Shown here piece after piece: positions 17,221 to 26,371 of a DNA stretch of 64,000 nucleotides (within the stretch, counting starts at the first letter, position 1; every line of letters begins with the position of its first letter). Origin of the DNA: JABSSA01 sp039984715 (GTDB taxonomy: Bacteria; Pseudomonadota; Alphaproteobacteria; Rhodobacterales; Rhodobacteraceae); NCBI GenBank assembly GCA_039984715.1, contig JBDWUA010000010.1:62001-126000 (forward strand), written 5' to 3'. Under the pieces are notes generated by a model. The model did not search any database and was not told the DNA's origin. It saw only the letters and a program-made list of their open reading frames with translations. The position numbers and the translations under genes are program-made.

Positions 17221-17880
17221 ATGCTAGAGTTCGACAATGTCAGTAAGTCCTTTTGGACTGGATCGCAGCGCAAGGTCATCCTTGATCGCGTTTCTTTCCG
17301 CGTGGAACTTGGCCGTTCCATGGGAATTTTGGCCCCTAACGGCACTGGTAAGACAACACTGATCAACATGATGGCAGGTTTGGAAAAACCTGACGAAGGT
17401 GAGATTCGACGCCAATGTAACGTGTCTTTTCCCCTTGGGTTCATGGGCGGCGTCGTGAGCAAGATATCTGCAATGGAAAACGCTAGATATATCGCGCGGC
17501 TGTATGGGCTGGATCCGGATTATGTCGAAAGCTTCTGCCGTTGGCTGTGCAATCTTGGGGAATATTTTGATCAGCCCTTGGGCACTTATTCGACAGGCAT
17601 GCGCGCCAGATTTACATTTGCTTTGATGCTCGCACTTGATTTCGACATGTATCTGATCGACGAGGGCATGCCCTCTTCAACGGATGTCGAATTCAATCGC
17701 AAGGCCGGCGAAATCTTGCAGGAACGCCTGCGCACAACAACAATCGTAATCGTGTCACATCAACCAAACGTGCTAGAGAAGTTTGCGAGAACCGCGGCTG
17801 TTCTGCTGGATGGTCAATTGCACATGTTCGACACCTTGGAAGAGGCGAAACGTCTATATGACTACGAAACCAAGGGCTAA
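17221..17880 (+). CDS. kpsT: Capsular polysaccharide ABC transporter ATPase, KpsT-like
   Basis: A 219-residue ATPase of group 2 capsule/O-antigen exporters. Walker A GILAPNGTGKTTL starts near residue 35, the short signature YSTGMRARF lies near residue 123, and Walker B MYLIDEG with the late switch VSHQ follows. The length and the degenerate signature are characteristic of KpsT. The partner permease KpsM is not in the window, neither upstream (nhaA) nor downstream, so it must be encoded elsewhere. The gene overlaps the next one by 23 bases. The ribosome site is weak. About 190 bases upstream include a CCCCC/GGGGG hairpin near 17147-17164. Confidence 0.88.
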   Translation: MLEFDNVSKSFWTGSQRKVILDRVSFRVELGRSMGILAPNGTGKTTLINMMAGLEKPDEGEIRRQCNVSFPLGFMGGVVSKISAMENARYIARLYGLDPDYVESFCRWLCNLGEYFDQPLGTYSTGMRARFTFALMLALDFDMYLIDEGMPSSTDVEFNRKAGEILQERLRTTTIVIVSHQPNVLEKFARTAAVLLDGQLHMFDTLEEAKRLYDYETKG

Positions 17881-19504
17881 GAAGTTCCGGATCAAACGAC
17901 CTGTTTCTCAGGACGCTGGAACAGATACCAAACCGGATCCGGTCATTACCGAAGACGGGTTGTCGGATCGTGCGCAAGCCAGCCTAAAACCCAAACAAGA
18001 CACTCCACCTGCGCCGACCGAAAAGAAACCCCGGTCAGGCGAAGTCAGCTCGGCTGCCGAAGTGTCGGGTGAAAACACATTGGATGCCATTCGCCGCGAA
18101 GGTTTGACCGGACGGCAACTGAGAATGGCGCGTCGCGTTGCGCAAAAACAGGGTTTGGCACCTACTTCAGATTTTGACGCTGTGCGTTTGTTGCGGGCAA
18201 AGGGTATTGATCCGTTCCAACGCTCGAACATGCTTGAGCTTGTTGTGCCGCCAACGAGTGCCTCGAAAGCAGCGCCCGATAACAAAAAAGTTCAACTGCC
18301 ACAAACCGTGCCGGCGGAACGTACACAACTGCCGTCGGAACCGTTAAGCCCAGCAGACCGGCGTGCAAATGAAATCGGTGACATTCAAAAGGACATCACC
18401 CGCCGTCGCCGCAGAAAGATGGCTCTTCTTTTGACGCGGCTTGCCTTCTTTGTGTTCTTGCCCACCCTCCTTGCCGGAGTGTATTTCTTTCAAATCGCGA
18501 CCCCCATGTATTCCACCAATTCTGAATTCACGATCATTCAGAACGAAGGCGGTGGTGGCGCAGCACGAGGGTTGCTGGCTGGAACTCAATTCGCAACAAG
18601 CGGTGAATCCATCACCACACAGGGGTTTCTGCAATCCAAAGAAGCGATGCTGCGGCTAGACGATGATCTGGGCTTTAAAGCGCATTTTCAGCAGGATCAA
18701 ATCGACGCGATCCAACGGCTGGACCCGGACGCCACACTTGAGAAAGCGTTCAAGACATACAAGAAAAACGTCAAGATCGGTTTTGATCCAACCGAGGGCG
18801 TCATCCGTATGGAAGTCGTTGCCGCTGATCCACAAACTGCTACCGATTTCGCGGAACGTCTCATTTCTTATGCAGAAGAACGGATCAACAACCTGTCGAC
18901 AGACAAGCGCGAAGACCAAATGCGCGAAGCGCGTAACGCGTTGGAATTGGCCGAAAGAAGCAGGCGTGATGCACAAGAAGCACTTGTTCGTTTACAGCTG
19001 TCTGGTGCGACTCTTGACCCTGAAGGCGTCATTGTCGGGCTGCGCGCCCAAATCAATCAGGTTGAATTGCAACTGATTGAAAAGGAACTACAACTGCAAG
19101 CGTTACAAGATAACCAGCGTCCAAACCGCGCCCGTGTCGAAGGCGCACAAGGCGATATTCAACGGCTTCAAAATCAACTCGACAAACTGAATGCGAGAAT
19201 GGTCGATGTGAGCCAAGGTGAAAATTCGCTGGCTAACCTAAGTATCCGCATTCAATTGGCCCAAGCAGATATCGCAACGCGTGATCTGATGCTGCAATCC
19301 GCAGTTCAACAGCTAGAGCAAGCTCAGACCGAAGCCATTCGCCAAGTGCGCTATTTGACAGTCGGCGTAAATCCAGTGACCCCCCAAGAAGCAAGCTATC
19401 CAAGATCATTCGAGAACACGATCTTGGCTTTCCTCATTTTTTCAGGCATTTACCTGATGATCTCTCTGACAGCGTCTATCCTCCGAGAACAGGTGACAAG
19501 CTAA
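17858..19504 (+). CDS. kpsE: Capsule polysaccharide export inner-membrane protein, KpsE/Wzz-like
   Basis: A 548-residue polysaccharide co-polymerase-type protein. The order is: a cytosolic, charged N-terminal part of about 180 residues; a membrane segment (LLTRLAFFVFLPTLLAGVYF) near 190; a periplasmic domain with long coiled coil (residues about 340-500, rich in Gln, Glu, Ala and Arg); and a C-terminal membrane segment FENTILAFLIFSGIYLM. This is the KpsE/BexC topology. E. coli KpsE (about 380 residues) lacks the long N-terminal extension, which here contains LTGRQLRMARRVAQKQGL. I chose ATG 17858, inside the end of kpsT. It bridges the KpsMT transporter and the outer-membrane export channel. 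Confidence 0.85.
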   Translation: MTTKPRAKKFRIKRPVSQDAGTDTKPDPVITEDGLSDRAQASLKPKQDTPPAPTEKKPRSGEVSSAAEVSGENTLDAIRREGLTGRQLRMARRVAQKQGLAPTSDFDAVRLLRAKGIDPFQRSNMLELVVPPTSASKAAPDNKKVQLPQTVPAERTQLPSEPLSPADRRANEIGDIQKDITRRRRRKMALLLTRLAFFVFLPTLLAGVYFFQIATPMYSTNSEFTIIQNEGGGGAARGLLAGTQFATSGESITTQGFLQSKEAMLRLDDDLGFKAHFQQDQIDAIQRLDPDATLEKAFKTYKKNVKIGFDPTEGVIRMEVVAADPQTATDFAERLISYAEERINNLSTDKREDQMREARNALELAERSRRDAQEALVRLQLSGATLDPEGVIVGLRAQINQVELQLIEKELQLQALQDNQRPNRARVEGAQGDIQRLQNQLDKLNARMVDVSQGENSLANLSIRIQLAQADIATRDLMLQSAVQQLEQAQTEAIRQVRYLTVGVNPVTPQEASYPRSFENTILAFLIFSGIYLMISLTASILREQVTS

Positions 19505-20338
19505 ATGAAGAATGTAGCAGTAGCTGACTTTACAGTTGGTAATGGCATGCCATTAACCGTGATTGCAGGGCCATGCGTCTTGGAATCCGTTGATCACGCG
19601 CAAAACATTGCCGGGCAGATGAAGGAAAACTGCGCCAAAGCCGGTGCGCAGTATATTTTTAAAGCAAGCTATGACAAAGCCAATCGCACTTCTGTTTCCG
19701 GTCAGCGTGGTTTGGGAATTGATCAAGGCTTGAAAGCGCTGCAATCCGTCAAAGAGACGATTGGAGTACCGGTGCTGACAGATGTCCACAGCGATACGCA
19801 ATGCGCAGCCGTTGCAGAGGTCGCCGACGTTTTACAGATTCCCGCCTTTTTGTGCCGTCAAACCGACTTGCTGTTAGCGGCTGGCGAAACTGGCGCTGCA
19901 ATCAATGTCAAAAAGGGACAATTCCTTGCCCCTTGGGAAATGCCGAACATCGTGTCCAAAATCGAAAGCACCGGCAACACGCGCATCCTTTTGACGGAAC
20001 GCGGAACCTCGTTTGGATACAACACGCTGGTCACAGACATGCGTTCGTTGCCGCAAATGGCGCAAACCGGTTATCCTGTCGTAATGGACGCAACTCATTC
20101 GGTGCAGCAACCGGGTGGACGCGGCGGATCATCCGGCGGCCAACGAGAATTCGCACCAGTCATGGCGCGTGCAGCCGTCGCACTTGGTGTCGCGGCTGTC
20201 TTTATCGAAACACATCCGGATCCTGACAACGCCCCATCAGACGGGCCAAACATGATCCACCTTCACGACATGCCAAAGCTCATCGAGACCCTTATGGCTT
20301 TTGATGCGCTGGCCAAACAAAACCCTATTTCAATCTGA
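19505..20338 (+). CDS. kdsA: 3-deoxy-8-phosphooctulonate synthase (Kdo-8-phosphate synthase)
   Basis: A 277-residue cytosolic enzyme condensing PEP with arabinose 5-phosphate to Kdo-8-phosphate. Family blocks: AGPCVLES at the N terminus, FKASYDKANRTS, LQIPAFLCRQTDLL, and DATHSVQQPGG. It starts directly after the kpsE-like stop (TAA then ATG) without a gap. Kdo is needed for lipid A core and for the Kdo linker of group 2 capsules; location beside kpsT/kpsE suggests supply for capsule, though this could be the only kdsA in the genome. At the metal position the sequence has AGPC, where metal-independent enzymes have Asn, so it may be of the metal-dependent class; this is inferred. Confidence 0.95.
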   Translation: MKNVAVADFTVGNGMPLTVIAGPCVLESVDHAQNIAGQMKENCAKAGAQYIFKASYDKANRTSVSGQRGLGIDQGLKALQSVKETIGVPVLTDVHSDTQCAAVAEVADVLQIPAFLCRQTDLLLAAGETGAAINVKKGQFLAPWEMPNIVSKIESTGNTRILLTERGTSFGYNTLVTDMRSLPQMAQTGYPVVMDATHSVQQPGGRGGSSGGQREFAPVMARAAVALGVAAVFIETHPDPDNAPSDGPNMIHLHDMPKLIETLMAFDALAKQNPISI

Positions 20339-20355
20339 CAGATGAGACTCTTTAA

Positions 20356-21852
20356 ATGACGAAACCGCTTTCCACTGTTTCACAGAACACATGGTCGTTC
20401 CTGCGCGACGCGATGATCACACCCACCGGGTTTCGTGAATACGATGCGCGTTGGAAATACCCCGATGAAATCAACTTACCTGGTATCACGGCTTTGGGCC
20501 TTGGTTTGGGCACACAGATGCAAAAGCGCGGCATCGAACCGGTCATCGCAGTTGGCAACGACTATCGCGACTATTCTTTGTCCATCAAAAATGCGCTGAT
20601 GTTAGGCCTGATGCAGGCTGGAATTCACGTCAAAGATATCGGCCCTGCGCTGTCACCCATGGCCTATTTCAGCCAATTCCACCTCGATGTTCCAGCCGTT
20701 GCCATGGTCACGGCCAGCCATAACCCAAATGGGTGGACAGGTGTCAAAATGGGGTTTGAACGCCCCCTGACGCACGGTCCTGATGAGATGAGCGAATTGC
20801 GCGATATCGTCCTAGAAGGTCGCGGTCAGGCTCGGGACGGTGGCAAGTACGAATTCGTGGATGGGGTTCAAGACGCCTATCTGGATGATCTTGTTGGTGA
20901 TTTCAAAATGTCGCGCCCTCTGAAAGTTGTATGCGCGACGGGCAATGGGACGGCGGCCGCTTTTGCGCCCGAATTGTTCCGCCGACTGGGTGTCGAAGTG
21001 GTCGAAAGCCACAACACGCTTGATTACACGTTCCCGCATTACAACCCAAACCCCGAAGCCATGGAAATGCTGCACGACATGTCAGCATCGGTAAAGGCGT
21101 CGAATGCGGATTTCGCATTGGGATTTGACGGTGACGGCGACCGCTGCGGTGTCGTTGATGATGAGGGTGAAGAGATTTTTGCCGACAAGGTTGGCGTCAT
21201 TATGGCGCGTGATCTGGCGAAATTGTACCCGAACGCGACATTCGTGGCTGATGTTAAATCAACCGGTCTTTTTGCGAGCGATCCAGAGCTGCAAAAACAT
21301 GGTGTCACAGCCGATTACTGGAAAACTGGCCACAGCCATATGAAACGCCGCGTTAAGGAAATTAACGCATTGGCCGGATTTGAAAAATCAGGGCACTATT
21401 TCCTCGCAGAACCGATTGGTCGTGGATACGATTGCGGCATGCGTGTTGCGGTTGAGATCTGCAAATTGATGGATCGCAACCCAGACATGAAAATGTCCGA
21501 CCTGCGCAAAGCGCTTCCCAAAACATACTCGACACCGACGATGTCGCCTTATGCCTCGGACACGGAAAAATACGGTATTCTGGATCGCGTTGTCGAAAAG
21601 CTGGTTGCAAAACACAAAACCGGTGAGAAAATCGCAGGCCGCACCATCAAAGAGGTCGTCACCGTCAACGGTGCACGAGTGATTCTTGATAATGGCGGCT
21701 GGGGTCTTGTGCGCGCGTCATCGAACACTCCAAACCTTGTTGTGGTGTGCGAAAGCCCCGAAAGTGATGCGGAACTGCGCGCTATTTTCAAGGATATCGA
21801 TGACGTGATCCGCACAGAACCGGGTGTCGGCGACTACGATCAGACGATTTGA
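20356..21852 (+). CDS. Phosphomannomutase/phosphoglucomutase
   Basis: A 498-residue alpha-D-phosphohexomutase of the AlgC/ManB type. The catalytic phosphoserine loop is VTASHNPNGWTG with Ser121. The metal loop is FDGDGDRCG near residue 258, the sugar-binding loop is the FEKSGHYF segment, and the C-terminal phosphate loop is RASSNTPNL (RxSxTEP-like). It interconverts mannose- or glucose-6-phosphate and the 1-phosphates that feed nucleotide-sugar synthesis. It lies 17 bases after kdsA in the same transcript, matching a polysaccharide role. Its last 13 bases overlap the convergent regulator gene. Confidence 0.92.
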   Translation: MTKPLSTVSQNTWSFLRDAMITPTGFREYDARWKYPDEINLPGITALGLGLGTQMQKRGIEPVIAVGNDYRDYSLSIKNALMLGLMQAGIHVKDIGPALSPMAYFSQFHLDVPAVAMVTASHNPNGWTGVKMGFERPLTHGPDEMSELRDIVLEGRGQARDGGKYEFVDGVQDAYLDDLVGDFKMSRPLKVVCATGNGTAAAFAPELFRRLGVEVVESHNTLDYTFPHYNPNPEAMEMLHDMSASVKASNADFALGFDGDGDRCGVVDDEGEEIFADKVGVIMARDLAKLYPNATFVADVKSTGLFASDPELQKHGVTADYWKTGHSHMKRRVKEINALAGFEKSGHYFLAEPIGRGYDCGMRVAVEICKLMDRNPDMKMSDLRKALPKTYSTPTMSPYASDTEKYGILDRVVEKLVAKHKTGEKIAGRTIKEVVTVNGARVILDNGGWGLVRASSNTPNLVVVCESPESDAELRAIFKDIDDVIRTEPGVGDYDQTI

Positions 21853-22382
21853 ACATCCAAGGCCGCAGCAATTGCGGCCCCTGTTCCAACGGCTGAATAC
21901 AATGGACGCGGCGGGCGATATCCCGCCGCAATATCCCTGCGAATCCAGTGCATATCTTCGAGCGATTTCAACCCCTGCGACAAGGCCCGATCCGTAATTG
22001 GGGCCAGTCCGCTGCGCAAAATCGCAAAGTAAGCGGGTTGGATCGTTTGGCTTAATATTGGCAACGTCCAACTGCGACGGATCAGCGTGTTCGCATCGGG
22101 ATTTCTGTGAACGATCCGCATCACAGACTGTGCAGCCTTCGCCGCAACTTCCCCTTGTTCGGTCAATTCAAATTCAGGGCGCAAAGGGTGCCCGTGCCCG
22201 GATCTGCGACGCACTAACTCTAACGATTGTAGATGCGCAAGGCTTAGGCCAAATGCCGACCGTGACGCCCCCAAGCGCTTTATCAAAACAGCCTGCCGCC
22301 CTTGGACACCATCACCAAGTGCCGCAAGCAACGGAACAGACCAGGCGCGTGCAGAAACGTTGACAAGTGAATTTATGTCCAT
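21840..22382 (-). CDS. HxlR-type regulator with two winged-helix domains
   Basis: A 180-residue protein. The first half (residues 1-95) has the HxlR pattern WSVPLLAALGDG, then RLGASRSAFGLSLAHLQSLELV and the wing LRPEFELTEQGE. The second half repeats it: RSWTLPILSQTI, then GLAPITDRALSQGLKSLEDM and RPPRPLYSAVGTG. Most HxlR proteins are single-domain dimers of about 110 residues, so this is a covalent tandem version. TTTATG/CATAAA at 22372-22385 forms a palindrome over its own start codon. The gene is divergent from a VOC-protein gene 40 bases away, its likely target. The effector is unknown. Confidence 0.8.
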   Translation of the reverse strand: MDINSLVNVSARAWSVPLLAALGDGVQGRQAVLIKRLGASRSAFGLSLAHLQSLELVRRRSGHGHPLRPEFELTEQGEVAAKAAQSVMRIVHRNPDANTLIRRSWTLPILSQTIQPAYFAILRSGLAPITDRALSQGLKSLEDMHWIRRDIAAGYRPPRPLYSAVGTGAAIAAALDVQIV

Positions 22383-22422
22383 AAAGTATAGTTAATATAT
22401 TTAAACAAAAAAGGAAGTGTAA

Positions 22423-22800
22423 ATGCCTGTTGCGACACTAGATTCCACCATTACCTTTGCAATTTCCGTTCGCGACCGACATGCCAGCGCGCAATGGTAC
22501 AACAAAATGCTTGGTTTCGACTTGATCTACCACGCCGACGAAGCCGGTTGGAGCGAGCTTTCAACACATACAACTGGCGTCACCCTTGGCTTAGGCGAAC
22601 AAACCGAACCCAGCCCGGGAAATTCGGTCCCCGTTTTTGGAACACCTGACATCGCAAAATCACGATCCGCTTTGGAAAAAGAAGGTGTTCAATTTGACGG
22701 TGAAACCATGGTCGTCGAAGGCATGGTCAAAACGGCCAGCTTTTATGACCCCGACGGGAATGCTTTGATGTTGGCTGAGGATTTGACACAAGCGCAATAG
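22423..22800 (+). CDS. VOC family (glyoxalase/dioxygenase fold) protein
   Basis: A 125-residue single VOC protein: ITFAISVRDRHASAQWYNKML at the N terminus, a central GVTLGLGEQTE, and FYDPDGNALMLAEDL at the C terminus. His at the first metal position appears replaced (ITFAISV), so metal binding and catalysis cannot be assumed. The ribosome site AAAAGGAAGTG is good. Divergent from the tandem HxlR-type regulator with a short AT-rich spacer, which suggests substrate-induced control. It could act as a glyoxalase-like, bleomycin-resistance-like or binding protein. Confidence 0.8.
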   Translation: MPVATLDSTITFAISVRDRHASAQWYNKMLGFDLIYHADEAGWSELSTHTTGVTLGLGEQTEPSPGNSVPVFGTPDIAKSRSALEKEGVQFDGETMVVEGMVKTASFYDPDGNALMLAEDLTQAQ

Positions 22801-22818
22801 AAACAGCGCCTACCAAAG

Positions 22819-22882
22819 GGACGGCGGGCGGGGCGTCTTTGTGCGCCATTCTTGGCGCACAAACAGCGTCCGTCCCGTCGTC
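22819..22882. repeat. Long imperfect palindrome between convergent genes
   Basis: A perfect 11-base stem, TTTGTGCGCCA at 22838-22848 and TGGCGCACAAA at 22853-22863 around TTCT, is extended by imperfectly complementary arms to about 22819 and 22882. The total is roughly 30 paired positions. It separates the VOC gene and the AsmA gene, which face each other, so it may act as a two-way terminator, but there is no T-run. Confidence 0.6.
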
Positions 22883-22896
22883 CAAACACTCATTCA

Positions 22897-24843
22897 TCAG
22901 TCAAACAAACTGCCAAGACCCTTTTTCAATTCATCTTTCACTTTGTCTTTGGCCGCATCTTCCAGATTGCCGACAGCCCCATCCTGAACACCCAATTTTT
23001 CAGCGACTTTGGCTTTGACCTTATCCTTCGCTTCTTCTCGGATACGATCTTTTTCAGCCTCCAGATTCAAGTCTATTGCTGCTCCAAGATCCGGTAGGAT
23101 ACTTGGATCGCTCCATGGCCCCCGAATCCGAATGGGAATTGCCAAGCCTTTGCCTTCGTTCAACTTCAAAGCAATAGGTGTGAACAGATAATCAATGTCT
23201 TGCGCCCCTATTCCGATACGCCCTGCCCCACGTGCTTCAAAACTGCGAAGCGCCAGCAAGAGATCCTCGTTCAGCATGTCACCATTTTGCATGGTATAAC
23301 TGGCCGTGAGGCTGTCAAAAATTGTCGTCCCACCGGATCCATCGCCCTTGCTCATCAAACGATTCAAATCAAGGCCCTCAATCGTTCCCTCACCAAGTCG
23401 AAACGCGCCTTGCCCAGACAACGACCGCATGATCGTATCTACATTTTCACCTACGCCTAAAAATGACAGATCCAAATTGGCGGAACCAGTCAGTCGGTTT
23501 AGACCAGCAGCATCGTTTAACAGTCCTTGAACAGAAATCCTCGCCCCTTTTAATTTGCCGCCAACGCTCAACCCGCTTCTGTTGTTCAAAACAAATTCGC
23601 CAGTGACCACACCATCATATGCATTAACTTCACGCAGTTCGAAAACCATCCGGCTGCGATCATTGCGCAGCAACGCCCGCGTCGCGCCAAGCTTTAAGGT
23701 GCCTAGATCAATCGCTTTGGCTGTGAATGCGATATCACCGTTAAAGGCGGCCAACCCACTGGCATCGATACGATCCTTGGGCCAACCGCTCCCTGCCGGT
23801 GCCGCTTGACCGCTGCTGCCTCCGCTCGTGTCTGACGACGCACTAAGAACACTCAGGTCCAAATCTCCGCCATCCAATTGAACATTGATTTGCGGAATCC
23901 CATTCAAACTAATGTCAGCAGCGCCATTCAGAACGTTACCACCAAGGTTTGCGCTTAAATCCCGCAATGCCAATTTTCGATCCGTCGTAAGCGTCAAATT
24001 CGTCTCGGCCTCAACGGCAGCCCCCAAACCTTTTGGCAACCCCGGAGCAGGCAAATCCAATGCGCGGAAAAAAGCGTCCGTACTTGGAAGGTTCAACGTC
24101 AAGCGTCCGGCAACGTCACCTGCCGTGCTTGCACGCCCATTCAAAGTGGCCCGACCACCCCCAGCAGACAAAGTCACATCAATCGGTTGCACTTGCCCCG
24201 TAATGAACCCCGCAAACTGTTCAATGCTGGCTTCCAACACGACGTCTTCGCCCGTTGGGCTCAGTTTTGCACGGATATCCGCAGCCCCAAGGCGCTCTGG
24301 CCAATCCAAAGTGAAATCCACCCCGGAATAAGACACCAAATCTGACCCCTCAGCGTCATATACAAATGTCGCATCAGTCACCGTCAGCTTGTTCAAACTA
24401 AACGCTTGCGCTTCTTTAGATGGGGATGTTTCGGTTTCAATTGTCGCCTCGCCTGTGGCATCGGTGAATTGCCAACTGGCACGCCCGTCCGCCTTTTGTT
24501 CAAGGCGGATTGTCGGTGCGACGGCTTCGATATGCGTGATTTGGATTTCGCCCCGCAACAAAGCCGCAGCATTGATCCCAATAGCGGCTTTCTCTGCCGT
24601 CAACATCGGCCCTTGCGCAGACCATTCAGCGTTTCCGACCTCTAATTCCCCTGCGCTGACACCAAGCACCGGCCAAAGCGTCATCGATACATCCCCCGAG
24701 ATAGACACATCCCGGCCCGTCACATTGCGCATCTGATCTGTCGCAACTTTTGCGATGCGATCAGCAGGAAGAAAGAACAAAGCCCCAACCGCAACTACGA
24801 TCAAAAGCAGCAATGCCCCGACAATCCGCAAAATCCACTTCAT
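22897..24843 (-). CDS. AsmA family envelope protein
   Basis: A 648-residue protein anchored by one N-terminal membrane helix (LRIVGALLLLIVVAVGALFF) with a long periplasmic beta-rich body. The AsmA start block is seen in VTGRDVSISGDVSMTLWPVLGVSAGELEVGNAEW, and the AsmA C-terminal region in GQGAFRLGEGTIEGLDLNRL and FSDLTASYTM-like FDSLTASYTMQNG. AsmA-like proteins are thought to help lipid transport or outer-membrane assembly. ATG 24843 is preceded by GGGAGAGA; the frame to 24870 is unnecessary. The C terminus is Lys/Glu rich (KDKVKAKVAEKL) and ends in LGSLFD. Divergent from rimO. Confidence 0.88.
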   Translation of the reverse strand: MKWILRIVGALLLLIVVAVGALFFLPADRIAKVATDQMRNVTGRDVSISGDVSMTLWPVLGVSAGELEVGNAEWSAQGPMLTAEKAAIGINAAALLRGEIQITHIEAVAPTIRLEQKADGRASWQFTDATGEATIETETSPSKEAQAFSLNKLTVTDATFVYDAEGSDLVSYSGVDFTLDWPERLGAADIRAKLSPTGEDVVLEASIEQFAGFITGQVQPIDVTLSAGGGRATLNGRASTAGDVAGRLTLNLPSTDAFFRALDLPAPGLPKGLGAAVEAETNLTLTTDRKLALRDLSANLGGNVLNGAADISLNGIPQINVQLDGGDLDLSVLSASSDTSGGSSGQAAPAGSGWPKDRIDASGLAAFNGDIAFTAKAIDLGTLKLGATRALLRNDRSRMVFELREVNAYDGVVTGEFVLNNRSGLSVGGKLKGARISVQGLLNDAAGLNRLTGSANLDLSFLGVGENVDTIMRSLSGQGAFRLGEGTIEGLDLNRLMSKGDGSGGTTIFDSLTASYTMQNGDMLNEDLLLALRSFEARGAGRIGIGAQDIDYLFTPIALKLNEGKGLAIPIRIRGPWSDPSILPDLGAAIDLNLEAEKDRIREEAKDKVKAKVAEKLGVQDGAVGNLEDAAKDKVKDELKKGLGSLFD

Positions 24844-24899
24844 AACTATTCTCTCCCAAGCCTTTCGCATGCCGCAGACTTACATTAAACGCGGGCATC

Positions 24900-26276
24900 A
24901 TGAGCACAAATCCACCAGACCTGCGCCCCGACCTTGCCCCTAAAGCCAGACTAGGCGATGGCGTTCGCAACGGCCAGCCCACAATCGGCATGGTAAGCCT
25001 TGGCTGCCCAAAAGCTTTGGTAGACAGCGAACGAATTCTGACTCGATTGCGGGCTGAAGGATACGGGATTTCGCCGGATTATTCGGGTGCCAATGCTGTA
25101 ATTGTAAACACATGCGGGTTTCTGGACAGTGCCAAAGCAGAAAGCCTTGAAGCGATTGGCGAAGCTCTATCCGAAAATGGCCGTGTTATTGTAACCGGCT
25201 GTCTTGGCGCGGAACCCGAATTTATTACCGGGGTCCATCCCAAAGTGTTGGCGGTGACCGGACCACATCAATACGAACAAGTGCTTGATGCCGTTCACAA
25301 AGCGGTCCCACCAGATCCCGATCCTTTCATCGATCTTTTGCCCAATCGCGGGGTAAGCCTAACACCGCGCCACTTTAGCTATTTGAAAATTTCCGAAGGC
25401 TGCAATCACAAATGTCGGTTTTGCATTATTCCGGACATGCGCGGCAGATTGGCCAGTCGCCCCGCACATGCCATCGTTCGCGAAGCGGAAAAGCTTGTTG
25501 AGGCGGGCGTAAAAGAACTGCTGGTCATTTCGCAAGACACATCAGCCTATGGCGTGGACATCAAACATGCGCAAGACCGTGGGCACCGCGCGCATATCAC
25601 TGATCTAGCGCGTGACTTGGGATCTCTGGGCGCGTGGGTGCGACTTCATTATGTATACCCCTACCCGCATGTTCGCGAACTAATTCCGTTGATGGCAGAC
25701 GGTCTTATCCTGCCTTACTTGGATATTCCCTTCCAACACGCGCACCCTGCAACGCTGAAACGAATGGCTCGGCCAGCCGCTGCCGAAAAGACAATGGACA
25801 GAATAAACGAATGGCGCAGTATTTGTCATGACATCACCCTGCGTTCGACGTTTATTGTCGGTTATCCCGGTGAAACCGAGGACGAATTTCAAACATTGCT
25901 CGATTGGTTAGACGAAGCTCAGCTCGACCGCGTTGGATGTTTTCAATATGAAAATGTTGAGGGCGCGCGTTCGAATGCTTTGCCGGATCACGTGCCGGAC
26001 GACATTAAAGCTGATCGCTGGAACCGCTTTATGGAAAAGGCGCAAGCCATTTCCGAGGCAAAGCTGGCGGCCAAAGTGGGTCAGCGTCAGACCGTCATTG
26101 TGGACGAGGTTGAAGCGGACACACTGACCTGTCGCAGCAAAGCGGATGCGCCTGAAATTGACGGAAACGTTTTTCTGGATGAATGGCACGGAGACGTTCA
26201 GCCCGGCGACTTGATTGAAGTCGAAATAGACGAAGCGACTGAATACGATCTTTGGGCCCGACATCTTCCTTCGTGA
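24900..26276 (+). CDS. rimO: Ribosomal protein S12 methylthiotransferase RimO
   Basis: A 458-residue radical SAM enzyme that methylthiolates an Asp of ribosomal protein S12. The N-terminal UPF0004 domain supplies Cys36 (SLGCPKAL), Cys72 (NTCGF) and Cys101 (TGCLG) for one 4Fe-4S cluster. The radical SAM cluster is Cys168, Cys172 and Cys175 (EGCNHKCRFC). PDMRGRLASR follows, which is typical of RimO rather than MiaB. A C-terminal TRAM domain (TVIVDEVEADT to LIEVEIDEATEYD) is present. All cluster ligands are intact. The N-terminal extension before GMVSLGCP is slightly long. Confidence 0.95.
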   Translation: MSTNPPDLRPDLAPKARLGDGVRNGQPTIGMVSLGCPKALVDSERILTRLRAEGYGISPDYSGANAVIVNTCGFLDSAKAESLEAIGEALSENGRVIVTGCLGAEPEFITGVHPKVLAVTGPHQYEQVLDAVHKAVPPDPDPFIDLLPNRGVSLTPRHFSYLKISEGCNHKCRFCIIPDMRGRLASRPAHAIVREAEKLVEAGVKELLVISQDTSAYGVDIKHAQDRGHRAHITDLARDLGSLGAWVRLHYVYPYPHVRELIPLMADGLILPYLDIPFQHAHPATLKRMARPAAAEKTMDRINEWRSICHDITLRSTFIVGYPGETEDEFQTLLDWLDEAQLDRVGCFQYENVEGARSNALPDHVPDDIKADRWNRFMEKAQAISEAKLAAKVGQRQTVIVDEVEADTLTCRSKADAPEIDGNVFLDEWHGDVQPGDLIEVEIDEATEYDLWARHLPS

Positions 26277-26371
26277 TCATCTCGGTTTCGGGCATTCCGC
26301 GCAATGCTTTGACTAACGATCAATGCGCTTTAAGGTCTTTGGCACCGCAAGCCAACAAACGGAGCCAGCGC

